From: a bacterium
Lineage (GTDB): Bacteria > Zhuqueibacterota > Zhuqueibacteria > Residuimicrobiales > Residuimicrobiaceae
Direction: 5' to 3'
Assembly: GCA_029565685.1 (NCBI GenBank)
Contig: JAKQNR010000021.1
Span: 186,001-250,000 of the forward strand
Length of the DNA: 64,000 nt
In this document: positions 8,830 through 17,959 of the stretch, piece by piece
Numbering within the stretch: position 1 is the stretch's first letter
Layout of the letters: each line of letters starts with the position of its first letter
Made by a program: the position numbers and the translations under genes
Notes under the pieces: generated by a model
Seen by the model: the letters and a program-made list of their open reading frames with translations, nothing else
Told to the model about the DNA's origin: nothing
Databases searched by the model: none

Positions 8830-11800
8830 ATGTACAAAAGAGTTTTGGTTACCATTCTTCTCGTCCTGTTCGTCACAGCGAGCCTGTTTGCTGCGACTAC
8901 GGGAAAAATCAGGGGTGTGGTAAAGGATCGCGAAACCAAAGAACCTTTGCCCGGCGCCAATGTGATCATCACCAACACTTCAATGGGCGCTGCAACAGAT
9001 ATAAACGGTGAGTTTATCATCCTCAACGTTCCGGTGGGCTTGTACAGCCTGCGCACCAGTTTTGTCGGCTATCGCACGGTCACTGTCAGCAATGTCAAGG
9101 TGTCGGTTGACTTGACCACCAGCGTCAACATCGACCTGCCCAGCGAAGCGTTGGAAGGCCAGGAGATCACCATTGTGGCGCAGCGTCCGCTGGTCGACAA
9201 AAATGAGACGCATGAAATCCACTCCATCCGTACTGAAGACATGCAGAATCTGCCTCTGCGCGGCACAGCGGCCGCACTGAACATCATGCCCGGTGTGGTG
9301 GATGACGACGGAATTCATATTCGTGGCGGCCGCAGCAACGAACTGGCCTATTATGTCGACGGCGTCAACGTCACCATGGGCAACGGCGACAATGGTTTGA
9401 CCGTCATTCATAACGCCATCGAAGAGGTCAGCTATCACGCCGGTGGATTCGGCGCTGAATTCGGCACTCGTATGTCCGGCCAGATGTTCACCACGTTGAA
9501 ATCCGGTACGTCGGACTACAAGTTCGGCGGCGAGGTGATCTCGGATGATTTCTGGGCGGTCAAGAGCGAGACCGAAGGCTACCGTATCCTCGGCATCCCC
9601 GAGCTGTATTCCTACGGCTATGACGACTATGTGCTCCATGCCAGCGGCCCCCTGCCGGGCTACGACAAGCTCCGGTTTTACGCCGCAGGCCAGCGCTACT
9701 GGCGCGGTTCCGGCACGGCCTGGTTCGAAGGGTTTAAAGAGACCGACGATGCCTTCGCCTACAACACGTTTACCACCACTGGGCTGGACGCCGGCACCAG
9801 CATGACGGATACTGTGCGTTTGGGCATGAACATTGCGCCCGGCCGCTACCCCGGCTACAGCCAAACCGGTTGGACTTTTAACGGCAATATGGTGTGGGAT
9901 CTGAAGGCGCTGCGCGTCAAAGTGGGCGGCACCTATAACGCCCAACGCTATCAGGACGGCGCTACGGAGCCGACCATCCTGCTGGTCGATCCTGCCCGTC
10001 AATACCTGTACAAGTACAACAATTACAGCGCCTATGTCAATTTGACCCACACGGTCAACCCGACCATGTATTACACCTTGAACGTGAACATGTTCACCAA
10101 CCAGAACAAATCTGGCGACCCATGGTTAGGGTGGGACCGGGCGGATTGGCCCAGCTGGGGCGATCCCATTGTCAACCCGGCATTGGCCGATACCAGCCAG
10201 ATTAAATCCCTGAATGCGCCCGGTAATTTTACCATGTCCATGCCCGGCACGCCGATGGCGACTTTTGAGAAAAACTATACCAACTTGATGGGCGGCAAGC
10301 TGGACATCACCAAGCAGGTCGGCAGCAGCCATGAATTCAAGGTGGGCGGTGAAGTGAACTATTACACTCTGCGCCGCTACAGCATCAACGCGCGGAACTA
10401 TCTGGCCAGACAATACACGGCCTCCAAAGTGGCCGGCACGGCCAACTATATGACGGATTGGGATTTTTATCGCGGCCTGTATCCGGTGTTCATCGGCTAT
10501 GACATTCACGGTGAAAAAGAGGTGAACGAGGACGAATTCTATGCTTCGAACATCGGCGGCCAGGAAGTGTCCCTGAACGCCCACAACAAACCCGCACATC
10601 CGTTGGTGTCCGGAGCTTATATTCAGGACCGCATCGAGTTGAAGGACATGATCATCAACGCCGGTGTGCGTTTGGACTATATCGACAACGGTCAGCCGGG
10701 TCTCAAGGACCTGGCCAAATTGACTATGGGGCAGGGTCAAACCATCGGCGACGAGAATTTCACCGACAACAGAACCTACACCTATCTCAGCCCGCGACTG
10801 GGCTTCTCCTTCCCGGTCACAGACAAGGTGATCTTTCACGCGCAGTACGGCAAGTATGTACAGCCGCCTCCGTTCACCAATGCAGGCGCTTACAACACCC
10901 GCGGCTATATGACCTTCGCCACTTATCTGTACGGCGGCGGTTACGCGGCCAACTTTGCCAATCCCAACCTAAAGCCGGAACGGCAAACCACCTATGAGTT
11001 CGGTTTCAAACAGGAGTTGGGCGGCATTGCTTCCATAGACGCCACGGCTTTCTACAAGGACACGCGCGATCTGACCACTCTGCGGGTCATTTTCCCAGAG
11101 ATCGCAGATTATCGTGCGCCCTATTTCCATATGAACGGTGATTTTGGCACGGTCAAAGGGGTTTCCTTCACCTTTAACCTGCGCCGCACCAGCCGTTTCA
11201 CGGTGTGGGCCAACTATACCTACTCGGACGCCAAGGGCACCGGCTCCACGCCCAACGGTCATTTCGATATCGCCTGGCAGGAACAGTCGCCGACTTTCCC
11301 AGTGGTCATCGGCGCCCTGGATTTCGATCAGCGTCATAAAGGCAATCTAGACGTGGATTATCGTTTCACCAAGGACGAAGGACCGACCTTGTTCGGCATG
11401 AAGCCTTTGGCGAATTTCGGCGCCAACATGGCCATCAGTTTCCACAGCGGTACGCCCTACACCCGCGTCTCTGCAAGTTACGGCTCTGAGTCCAACTTTA
11501 CTTTTAATGCGCCGCAACCTTTGGAAGGCTACAATGCCTCCACCATCGGCTGGTTTTTCAATGCCGATCTGAAAGTGGACAAAGGCATCTCTATCGGACC
11601 GCTGGACCTGAACGTGTATCTGTGGGCTCAGAATGTTTTCAACAACAAGAGCCAGACTGGTCTATGGCGCGCCACCGGCCGCGCGGATGACGACGGCTGG
11701 CTGGCCACGCCCGCAGGTCAAGCTTATGCCAAGCAGTACGGCGAAACCGGCCTGAGGTGGTACAAAGCCATGATGACCAATTGTGGGACGTTTGGCTGGC

Positions 11801-11844
11801 AGGCGCCGCGGGTTGTCCGCGCCGGCCTGAAATTTGATTTCTAA
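8830..11844 (+). CDS. TonB-dependent outer-membrane receptor with carboxypeptidase-like N-domain
   Basis: A 1004-aa protein. A signal peptide (residues 1 to about 21) is followed by a carboxypeptidase-regulatory-like beta-sandwich (about 25-105, containing the GANVIITNT and DINGEF stretches). Then come a plug domain (about 115-230, with the IRGGRSNELAYYVDG signature) and a large beta-barrel ending in the aromatic C-terminus GLKFDF. It should import or gate a ligand across the outer membrane using TonB-ExbBD energy. The N-domain and its linkage to a large secreted protein recall SusC-type systems, but no SusD homologue is adjacent. It is first in a block with the 1051-aa sorting-domain protein and the PorV-like barrel. 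The substrate is unknown. Confidence 0.88.
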   Translation: MYKRVLVTILLVLFVTASLFAATTGKIRGVVKDRETKEPLPGANVIITNTSMGAATDINGEFIILNVPVGLYSLRTSFVGYRTVTVSNVKVSVDLTTSVNIDLPSEALEGQEITIVAQRPLVDKNETHEIHSIRTEDMQNLPLRGTAAALNIMPGVVDDDGIHIRGGRSNELAYYVDGVNVTMGNGDNGLTVIHNAIEEVSYHAGGFGAEFGTRMSGQMFTTLKSGTSDYKFGGEVISDDFWAVKSETEGYRILGIPELYSYGYDDYVLHASGPLPGYDKLRFYAAGQRYWRGSGTAWFEGFKETDDAFAYNTFTTTGLDAGTSMTDTVRLGMNIAPGRYPGYSQTGWTFNGNMVWDLKALRVKVGGTYNAQRYQDGATEPTILLVDPARQYLYKYNNYSAYVNLTHTVNPTMYYTLNVNMFTNQNKSGDPWLGWDRADWPSWGDPIVNPALADTSQIKSLNAPGNFTMSMPGTPMATFEKNYTNLMGGKLDITKQVGSSHEFKVGGEVNYYTLRRYSINARNYLARQYTASKVAGTANYMTDWDFYRGLYPVFIGYDIHGEKEVNEDEFYASNIGGQEVSLNAHNKPAHPLVSGAYIQDRIELKDMIINAGVRLDYIDNGQPGLKDLAKLTMGQGQTIGDENFTDNRTYTYLSPRLGFSFPVTDKVIFHAQYGKYVQPPPFTNAGAYNTRGYMTFATYLYGGGYAANFANPNLKPERQTTYEFGFKQELGGIASIDATAFYKDTRDLTTLRVIFPEIADYRAPYFHMNGDFGTVKGVSFTFNLRRTSRFTVWANYTYSDAKGTGSTPNGHFDIAWQEQSPTFPVVIGALDFDQRHKGNLDVDYRFTKDEGPTLFGMKPLANFGANMAISFHSGTPYTRVSASYGSESNFTFNAPQPLEGYNASTIGWFFNADLKVDKGISIGPLDLNVYLWAQNVFNNKSQTGLWRATGRADDDGWLATPAGQAYAKQYGETGLRWYKAMMTNCGTFGWQAPRVVRAGLKFDF

Positions 11845-11918
11845 TCTTAACGCTAAAGATCTATCGAGAGATGTTCGGGGGGACTTCTTTTCACAGATTT
11901 GACTAAGGAGAATAGATC

Positions 11919-14900
11919 ATGGTAAAAGCTAAAAAATGGGTAATTCTGCTCGTCCCCATCCTGGCCCTTTTGTTTGTGTTTGCCGACTTGGCGCCGGCCA
12001 AATCGAATTCGGATGGTCTGCGTTCCTTGCGCAAATCAACAGTCATGGATTACGGGGTGATAGACGTCAATCAGATTTACGCCTATTTCCCGAACGATGG
12101 CATCCTTTGTTCGGATCCCTCCACCGGTCAGTCGGGCCTGTTCTATCCCAAAGGCGGGCCGTCTAATCAGTCGATAATCTATACCGCCGGTCTTTGGGTG
12201 CTTGGCAAGATCCAGAACGACATTCGTTCAGCGGTATCGGATTATGCGACCGAGTTTCAGCCCGGCATGATTTTAGAGAACGGCGCGCCGGACGATCCGG
12301 CGGATCCGAAATATAAAGTCTTCAAGTTCGAGGCAGAGACGTGGGATGACGCCAGCGTAGCCGCTGACCGCGCCGCCGCCATCGCTCAGGGCATGGAAGA
12401 CAAGATGTACGGCGATCAGATGCTCTATTTCGTGATGAACGATTACGCCAGCCATGCCGCCGTGTTCACCAAGCCGCCCATCGGCCTGGAAGTGCGCACC
12501 ACGGTGTTCGGTTATAACCGCGTCGGCGCTTTGGGCAACGTCATTTTCATCAAAAATACTTTTATCAACAAAGGCGCCGATGATTTACTGGAAGCGTACT
12601 GCGCCCAGTTTTTCGATCCGGATTTGGGTCAATCCAATGACGATGCCGTGGGTTGCGACACCACCCTGGGCATCGGCTATGTGTACAATATGGATGCGGA
12701 CGACGATAACTATGGCACTGCCGTGCCGGCGTTCGGCTGCGACTTTTTCCAAGGCCCGGTGGTTCCTTCACCCGGCGATGTCGCCAATCTTCCCGGCCAG
12801 CCGCCTCTGGCGGATCATAAAGTGCTGAGCATGACCTCTTTTTCAGCTTATATCAACAGCGGTCCTGAAGGCATGAACGATCCGGACCTGGCCTCTGCCA
12901 ATGGCGCTCAGCAAGCTTACTGGTATTGCCAGGGTTTGAAAGGCGACGGCAGCACCTGGATAGATCCGACCAAAGGCAACACGCCGTCCCGATGGCTCTG
13001 GTATGGAAATCCAGTGACCGGCACCGGCTGGCTGCAAAAAGACACTTGGCCCGGCGCTGATATGCGCATGAGCTTGGCATCCGGTCCGTTTACACTGGTG
13101 CGCAATGTGCCCTATTCTGTGGTTGTGGGTTATGTGGTGGGTCAGGGATCGGATTATCTGAACTCGGTCGAGATCATGAAGAGCTATGATAAATCCGCCC
13201 AGACCGCCTATGATTTGAACTTTGAGATCGCCAAACCAGCCCCTTATCCCACCCTGACGGTCGGCGCCATGGACCAGCAGATAGTGCTGACCTGGGACAC
13301 GGCCGCCTCCACCTATTCGGCAGAGGATAGAGTCAACCTGGATCCTGATGGCAACCCCTCGTTCTATAATTTTCAGGGTTACAAACTGTACCAGGGCGCT
13401 TCCGAAGCCGGCCCGTGGACGCTGATCAAACAGTGGGACAAGGACGACGGCGTCACCAAAATTTGGGACTATGTCTACGATTCGGTCTCCGGTGAGAACA
13501 TCTATTCGGTGGTCGAAAACGGCGATGACACCGGATTGGCCTTCAGCTTTGTGATCGATAAGGATTATCTCAAGAACACCGGCTTGGTGAACGGCAAGGC
13601 CTACTATTTTTCACTCACCACCTACTCTTATAACGAGTTCGGCAGCCCCCGCGTGCTGGAGAATGCGGTCAAAGTCACTCGGGTCATTCCGCAAAAGCCC
13701 GTACTGAACACCAAGATCGTCGGTGCGGTGGGTCAGGCTCTGGAAACCGGCCGTGCTGCCGGCAGCAGCGATGGTTCCATCGTCGCCACGGTGGTCAATC
13801 CGGCTGTGGTGACCGGCCATGATTACAAAGTCGTTTTCTATAACGACGACGAAGGTCACACCCTATGGAAAGTGGTGGATGTCACCGCAGGCGTGGACAG
13901 AGTGGTGGGGCAAAGCCATCAGGCCTCGGCAGCGACCGTGGCTACGGATAACGAATTTCCAGTGGTCGACGGCGTTCAGGTCAAGGTCGCCGGATCGCCC
14001 GAAGGCCTCAAGGATGAAGGCTATGTCTATGTACCTTCAGCCAACCGTTTTCTGACCGCGTGGAACGATGCCAGCGGCGCCGCGCCGTTGTGGCATATGG
14101 AGGGCTGGGCTGGATTGTTCGGCTGGGCTGAAAATTTCTTCGGCACCGGCCTGCCGGCCACGGGCTGCAAGAACGTGGAAATCCGTTTCGCCGCCTGCGA
14201 TGACAAAGGCGTTCCGCTGGATTTGAACGATCCTAACGTTTCCATGGCCTACCGCTACATGCGCGGTGTCGGCGCCACCTCGACCCCGGCCAAGCCGGAA
14301 TTCGAGCCTTTCATCATCAACAAGGCGGGTGGATATCCCTATCAGGATATGCGCCCGGTCTGTTTCGCCGCCTATGATATGGAATCAAATCCTCCGCGCC
14401 GGCTGAACGTGGGCTTTAACGAAAACAACACCACTTCAGGATTGGTCAACGGCGCCTGGATGCCTGGCCGCTATGACACCGAAGGCGGTATGAACGCCAC
14501 GCGCGAGTTCATGTTCATTTTCGCCAGCGATTATTCAACCACGCCTCAAGAGATGTACACGACCAATGACATGCTGAACGGCGTGTACAATACCGACCTG
14601 ATGTACGTCGGCGTGCCCAGCCGCCGCGGCGACAGATTGCCGCAAGCGGGCGACAAGATCATCCTCTCCGCCTATCATCCCAACTCTCCGGCCGATGTGT
14701 TCACTTTTTCGACCGCTGGATTGGGCAAGGTCGCCGGCGCGGATATCGCCAAGGCGCGCATGGAAGAGATCAACGTGTTCCCGAACCCGTATTTGGGCAC
14801 CAACGAGTGGGAGACGGACTTTTTCGCTCAATTCGTCACCTTTAATAATCTGCCGGAAAAGTGCACCATTCGCATCTTCAGCCTGTCCGGGCAGATGATC

Positions 14901-15074
14901 CGCACGATCATCCATGATGACGGCACGCCGTTCCAACGCTGGAACCTGCAGAACACGCAGAATCTCCCGGTGGCCAGCGGCATGTACATCTGCATGATCG
15001 AAGTTCCGGATATCGGCACCAAAGTTCTGAAACTCGCCGTAATCAATAGAGAGGCAAGATATCAACACATGTAA
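11919..15074 (+). CDS. Large exported protein with C-terminal type IX-like sorting domain
   Basis: A 1051-aa protein. A signal peptide (residues 1 to about 28, MVKAKKW then a hydrophobic run to APA) precedes a long beta-rich body with repeated Gly/Asn/Asp-rich turns. A fibronectin-like segment lies around residues 440-580. The last about 100 residues begin with NVFPNPYLG (about 951) and contain IRIFSLSGQMIRTI and VASGMYICMIEV. These match FPNP-type sorting domains or FlgD-Ig-like tails of type IX secretion cargo. It is therefore probably surface-displayed or secreted. It lies between a TonB receptor and a PorV-like protein, 74 nt after the former, with ribosome-binding site AAGGAGAAT. No enzymatic motif was recognised. 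Confidence 0.75.
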   Translation: MVKAKKWVILLVPILALLFVFADLAPAKSNSDGLRSLRKSTVMDYGVIDVNQIYAYFPNDGILCSDPSTGQSGLFYPKGGPSNQSIIYTAGLWVLGKIQNDIRSAVSDYATEFQPGMILENGAPDDPADPKYKVFKFEAETWDDASVAADRAAAIAQGMEDKMYGDQMLYFVMNDYASHAAVFTKPPIGLEVRTTVFGYNRVGALGNVIFIKNTFINKGADDLLEAYCAQFFDPDLGQSNDDAVGCDTTLGIGYVYNMDADDDNYGTAVPAFGCDFFQGPVVPSPGDVANLPGQPPLADHKVLSMTSFSAYINSGPEGMNDPDLASANGAQQAYWYCQGLKGDGSTWIDPTKGNTPSRWLWYGNPVTGTGWLQKDTWPGADMRMSLASGPFTLVRNVPYSVVVGYVVGQGSDYLNSVEIMKSYDKSAQTAYDLNFEIAKPAPYPTLTVGAMDQQIVLTWDTAASTYSAEDRVNLDPDGNPSFYNFQGYKLYQGASEAGPWTLIKQWDKDDGVTKIWDYVYDSVSGENIYSVVENGDDTGLAFSFVIDKDYLKNTGLVNGKAYYFSLTTYSYNEFGSPRVLENAVKVTRVIPQKPVLNTKIVGAVGQALETGRAAGSSDGSIVATVVNPAVVTGHDYKVVFYNDDEGHTLWKVVDVTAGVDRVVGQSHQASAATVATDNEFPVVDGVQVKVAGSPEGLKDEGYVYVPSANRFLTAWNDASGAAPLWHMEGWAGLFGWAENFFGTGLPATGCKNVEIRFAACDDKGVPLDLNDPNVSMAYRYMRGVGATSTPAKPEFEPFIINKAGGYPYQDMRPVCFAAYDMESNPPRRLNVGFNENNTTSGLVNGAWMPGRYDTEGGMNATREFMFIFASDYSTTPQEMYTTNDMLNGVYNTDLMYVGVPSRRGDRLPQAGDKIILSAYHPNSPADVFTFSTAGLGKVAGADIAKARMEEINVFPNPYLGTNEWETDFFAQFVTFNNLPEKCTIRIFSLSGQMIRTIIHDDGTPFQRWNLQNTQNLPVASGMYICMIEVPDIGTKVLKLAVINREARYQHM

Positions 15075-15082
15075 TCCTTTGC

Positions 15083-15107
15083 CGGATGGCGGCGTCGCCG
15101 CCATCCG
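15083..15107 (+). other. Strong hairpin between cargo gene and porV-like gene
   Basis: A perfect 11-bp inverted repeat, CGGATGGCGGC (15083-15093) and GCCGCCATCCG (15097-15107), has a 3-nt loop. No T-run follows, so it is not a standard terminator. It may protect or process the mRNA and tune porV expression relative to the upstream gene. Confidence 0.6.
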
Positions 15108-15158
15108 CACCCCCTTACAGGCGTTGGTTTTCTTGGCAATAAAAAGGAGAATTCTAGA

Positions 15159-16196
15159 ATGAATACTAAAAGATTACTTTTCTTGTCTCTGATCGCATTG
15201 GCGATGGCGGGAATGGTATTTGCCGGCAACCCGGAAAAATCGGGCACCGCTGCGGGACAGGAATTATTGATTCCTATCGGCGCACGCGGCACCGCCCTCG
15301 CCGGCTCCGGCATCGCCTCCATCTCCGGCGTCGAAGCGCTCTATTACAACCCCGCAGGCATCGCTGCGTCGGGCCAGTCGGTGGAGACCATGTTTTCCCA
15401 TATGCGCTATATTGCCGACATCAACCTGACCAATCTGGCTGTGGCGGCCAATGTGGGCTTTGGAACTCTCGCCTTTTCCTTTCAGAACGTGGGATTCGGC
15501 GATATCGAGCAGACCACCGAAAGTGCGCCTGATGGCACCGGCGTACTGTTCACGCCGACCTATTTCACCATCAGCGGCGCCTTTTCCCGCGCCATGACCG
15601 ACCGCATTCATGCGGGTGTCGCGGTGAAATTGATCTCTGAAAAAATCATGGGTATGAAGGCCAACGGCGTCGCCCTGGATATGGGCGTGCAGTATCGCCA
15701 TGCTTCCGGAATCAACCTGGGCATCGCTCTGAAGAATTACGGAACCGGCATGAAATTCAACGGCGGCGACGTAGAACGCTTGGTGACGTTGCCGAACACA
15801 GAGCCGGGAACCCCGAATCGTCGTCTGTCGGTTCCGACTCAGAGAGATGAGTTCCCGTCCACCTTTGAGATGGGCCTGTCCTATGATGTGGTGCCTATGG
15901 AAAAAACCAACCTGCTGATCATGGCCAATTTCCTCAACCATAATTTCGGCAACGATCAGGTGCAGGGCGGCGCAGAGTTGTCGTTCAACAATATGTTTTT
16001 CCTGCGCGGCGGCTATTCCTTCGGAACCAATCAGACCAAGTATGAAGGTGAGAGCGATTATATCTGGGGTCCCTCGTTTGGAGGAGGCCTGCGCTACAAT
16101 CTGGGCGGTACCACCAGTATCGTTCTCGACTATGCCTATCGCACCGCCAATTTCTTTACAGATAATAACATTTTCACTTTCAAGATCGAGTTCTAA
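15159..16196 (+). CDS. PorV/PorQ-family (UPF0164) outer-membrane beta-barrel protein
   Basis: A 345-aa protein with a signal peptide (residues 1 to about 22). It has the family opening GARGTALAGSGIA and ALYYNPAGIA (about residues 42-70), followed by alternating beta-strands to the C-terminal IFTFKIEF. In Bacteroidota, PorV shuttles cargo from the type IX translocon to the attachment complex; UPF0164 relatives are also FadL-like. Placement directly after a sorting-domain protein supports a role in its export or surface assembly. It could instead be a transport barrel. It ends 37 nt before a strong terminator. No other type IX component (PorL/M/N, Sov, PorU) is in the window. Confidence 0.8.
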   Translation: MNTKRLLFLSLIALAMAGMVFAGNPEKSGTAAGQELLIPIGARGTALAGSGIASISGVEALYYNPAGIAASGQSVETMFSHMRYIADINLTNLAVAANVGFGTLAFSFQNVGFGDIEQTTESAPDGTGVLFTPTYFTISGAFSRAMTDRIHAGVAVKLISEKIMGMKANGVALDMGVQYRHASGINLGIALKNYGTGMKFNGGDVERLVTLPNTEPGTPNRRLSVPTQRDEFPSTFEMGLSYDVVPMEKTNLLIMANFLNHNFGNDQVQGGAELSFNNMFFLRGGYSFGTNQTKYEGESDYIWGPSFGGGLRYNLGGTTSIVLDYAYRTANFFTDNNIFTFKIEF

Positions 16197-16233
16197 AACC
16201 GCAGCGGCTTTTTAGTTCGTTGCGCTGGTTTTC

Positions 16234-16265
16234 AAGCCGGCTGGAATTTCCAGCCGGCTTTTTTT
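16234..16265 (+). terminator. Intrinsic terminator after the porV-like gene
   Basis: A 12-bp perfect stem pairs AAGCCGGCTGGA (16234-16245) with TCCAGCCGGCTT (16249-16260) around a 3-nt loop. It runs into seven T residues (16259-16265). The sequence beginning GTGCG follows immediately at 16266 (see the intron fragment). Confidence 0.9.
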
Positions 16266-16510
16266 GTGCGCTCGGCATGTTCCATACACTTGGGAGTGCA
16301 AGTCTCCCATGAGCCCGATAAGGGGAATCATTAGCTGGACGGCAAGGATGACCGGGGCGACCCGGCGTTTGGAGCATAGAGCTGCGGACAAGAGGGTGTG
16401 GAGCAGTGCAAGCCCGTCCGGTCTGTGCCTGGCCGCGTGTGCAAAGCTGCTCCTGTTATACCGGGGAGTGAGCTCCGGCCGCCCTTTGTCATTCGACCGC
16501 GGTTGCCGCT
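16266..16510 (+). mobile_element. Truncated group II intron, probably class C (5' domain I remnant)
   Basis: The stretch begins GTGCGCTCGGCATG at 16266, a good match to the GUGYG 5' end of bacterial group II introns. It continues with the hairpin GGGAGTGCAAGTCTCCC (16292-16308), a TTAGCTGGACGGCAAGG segment (16331-16347) and GACCGGGGCGACCCGGCG (16349-16366). All follow the layout of domain I in ORF-bearing bacterial introns. Class C introns are known to insert just after terminator hairpins, and this one starts at the first base after a terminator T-run. No reverse transcriptase frame and no domain V hairpin were found before the next gene, so it looks truncated. The 3' limit is approximate. 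An 85-codon frame across it (16264-16521) is not regarded as a gene. Confidence 0.65.
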
Positions 16511-16600
16511 GTGGACGTTAAAAAGAGTTGCAAGGGACGGACGGATATTGTATCTTTAAGCTGCACCGCGATTATGCCGTTAACCTTGACAGGATTGCTT

Positions 16601-17953
16601 ATGCGTAAAATCATGCTGTTGGTTCTGCTTTCGCCTGTGTTGCTGTGGGCCAAAGTGGATATCGATGTGGCGGTCTTTCGTTTTGACCGCGAACAGGCCG
16701 ACCTGGAGATCTATTACACCATTCCACGCTTCCTTCTCGTCTACTCGCCCACTGATGCAGGGCAGGTAGCCACGGCTGTTCTGAGCTGCAAGTTGTCCAA
16801 GGATGGGGAGATCTGGAAAGAGCTTTCCTGGAAAATTCAGGATGCGCTTCCTGCGTCGAGCCCAAATCCCGAAAAAACGCAGATCATCGACCGACTCAAA
16901 GTGCTGGCGCCGCCGGGAGACTATCATGCGGTCTTTTACATCCGCAACGAAACGACTCCGGATCAGGTCGATTCAACCGTTTTTACCGCCGTTGTTCCGG
17001 ATTTCAGCAGCCCTGCGTTGGGGTTAAGCGATATCGAGTTCGCCGCTGCCATTGACCGCAACGCCGCAGAGTCGGACCCGTTTTACAAAAACACATTGCG
17101 CGTAGTCCCTAATCCCAGCCGGGTATTCGGCAAGGAGCATGGCCCTCTGATGTTTTATCTGGAAACCTATAATCTGACGAGCAATCTACCGGGCGAAAGC
17201 TACATCATCCGCTATGCGGTCACTACCTCTGACGGCAGAATGGTGGCGCGCAAGGCGGCGGTGCGCAGGAAGAGAATCGAGGCCGGCGTTGAATATTTCA
17301 CTGTGCCGGTGGATACGCTGCCGACCGGCAGCTATCAATTAAAGTTCAGCCTGGCTGACTCCTCGGGCGCGGAACAGGCCAGCAAGTCGGCGAAATTTTT
17401 CATCTATAACCAGGGGGTGACCGCCCGATCCGACCAAGCGGATACGACGGTCATCAGCCTGGCGCTGCAAAGCGAAATGGGCGCGTTGAGCGAATCCGCG
17501 CTGGATCAAGAGTTTGACAGCATGCGCTATCTGACCTCGTCGGAGGATCGGCGGATGTACAAGGCGCTGAAGAATATCGAGGCGAAGCGCAATTACATTC
17601 ATTCGCTCTGGCAGAAGAAGAGCGGCGCATCGGATCCGCGGCGGCTGCGGCAGGAGTATCTCAACCGCGTTCGCTACTGCAACGAACATTTTACGGTCAT
17701 GAAAAAAGAGGGGTGGCAGACCGATCGCGGCCGCGTCTATATCCAGTATGGCGCTCCCAGCTATGTTCATCAGAATCCCAGCACCGAAGGGCTGTGGCCC
17801 TATGAAACTTGGGATTATCCTGAAATCCAGGGAGGCGCTGTTTTCGTCTTTGCTGATTTTTCCGGCTTTAAGGATTTCCAGCTCATCCATAGCACCGTGA
17901 TCGGAGAGATCAGCAACTACAACTATATGGATCGCATCCGCAGCGGACGTTGA
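16601..17953 (+). CDS. GWxTD domain-containing exported protein
   Basis: A 450-aa protein. It has a short signal peptide (residues 1 to about 17, MRKIMLLVLL onward) and two beta-sandwich-like regions. The C-terminal GWxTD domain has GWQTDRGRVYIQYGAP at about residues 371-386. This domain is common in FCB and Acidobacteria genomes and its function is unknown. The frame is open from 16511. The ATG at 16601 was chosen because it begins the signal peptide and has AGGA at 16590-16593. It is followed 6 nt later by a subtilase gene, so the two are probably co-expressed. It likely acts in the periplasm or at the outer membrane. Confidence 0.8.
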   Translation: MRKIMLLVLLSPVLLWAKVDIDVAVFRFDREQADLEIYYTIPRFLLVYSPTDAGQVATAVLSCKLSKDGEIWKELSWKIQDALPASSPNPEKTQIIDRLKVLAPPGDYHAVFYIRNETTPDQVDSTVFTAVVPDFSSPALGLSDIEFAAAIDRNAAESDPFYKNTLRVVPNPSRVFGKEHGPLMFYLETYNLTSNLPGESYIIRYAVTTSDGRMVARKAAVRRKRIEAGVEYFTVPVDTLPTGSYQLKFSLADSSGAEQASKSAKFFIYNQGVTARSDQADTTVISLALQSEMGALSESALDQEFDSMRYLTSSEDRRMYKALKNIEAKRNYIHSLWQKKSGASDPRRLRQEYLNRVRYCNEHFTVMKKEGWQTDRGRVYIQYGAPSYVHQNPSTEGLWPYETWDYPEIQGGAVFVFADFSGFKDFQLIHSTVIGEISNYNYMDRIRSGR

Positions 17954-17959
17954 GCGAGG

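Noticed and set aside
16264-16521. 85-codon frame across the intron-like fragment
   Set aside because: It lies in structured RNA sequence and shows no family resemblance.
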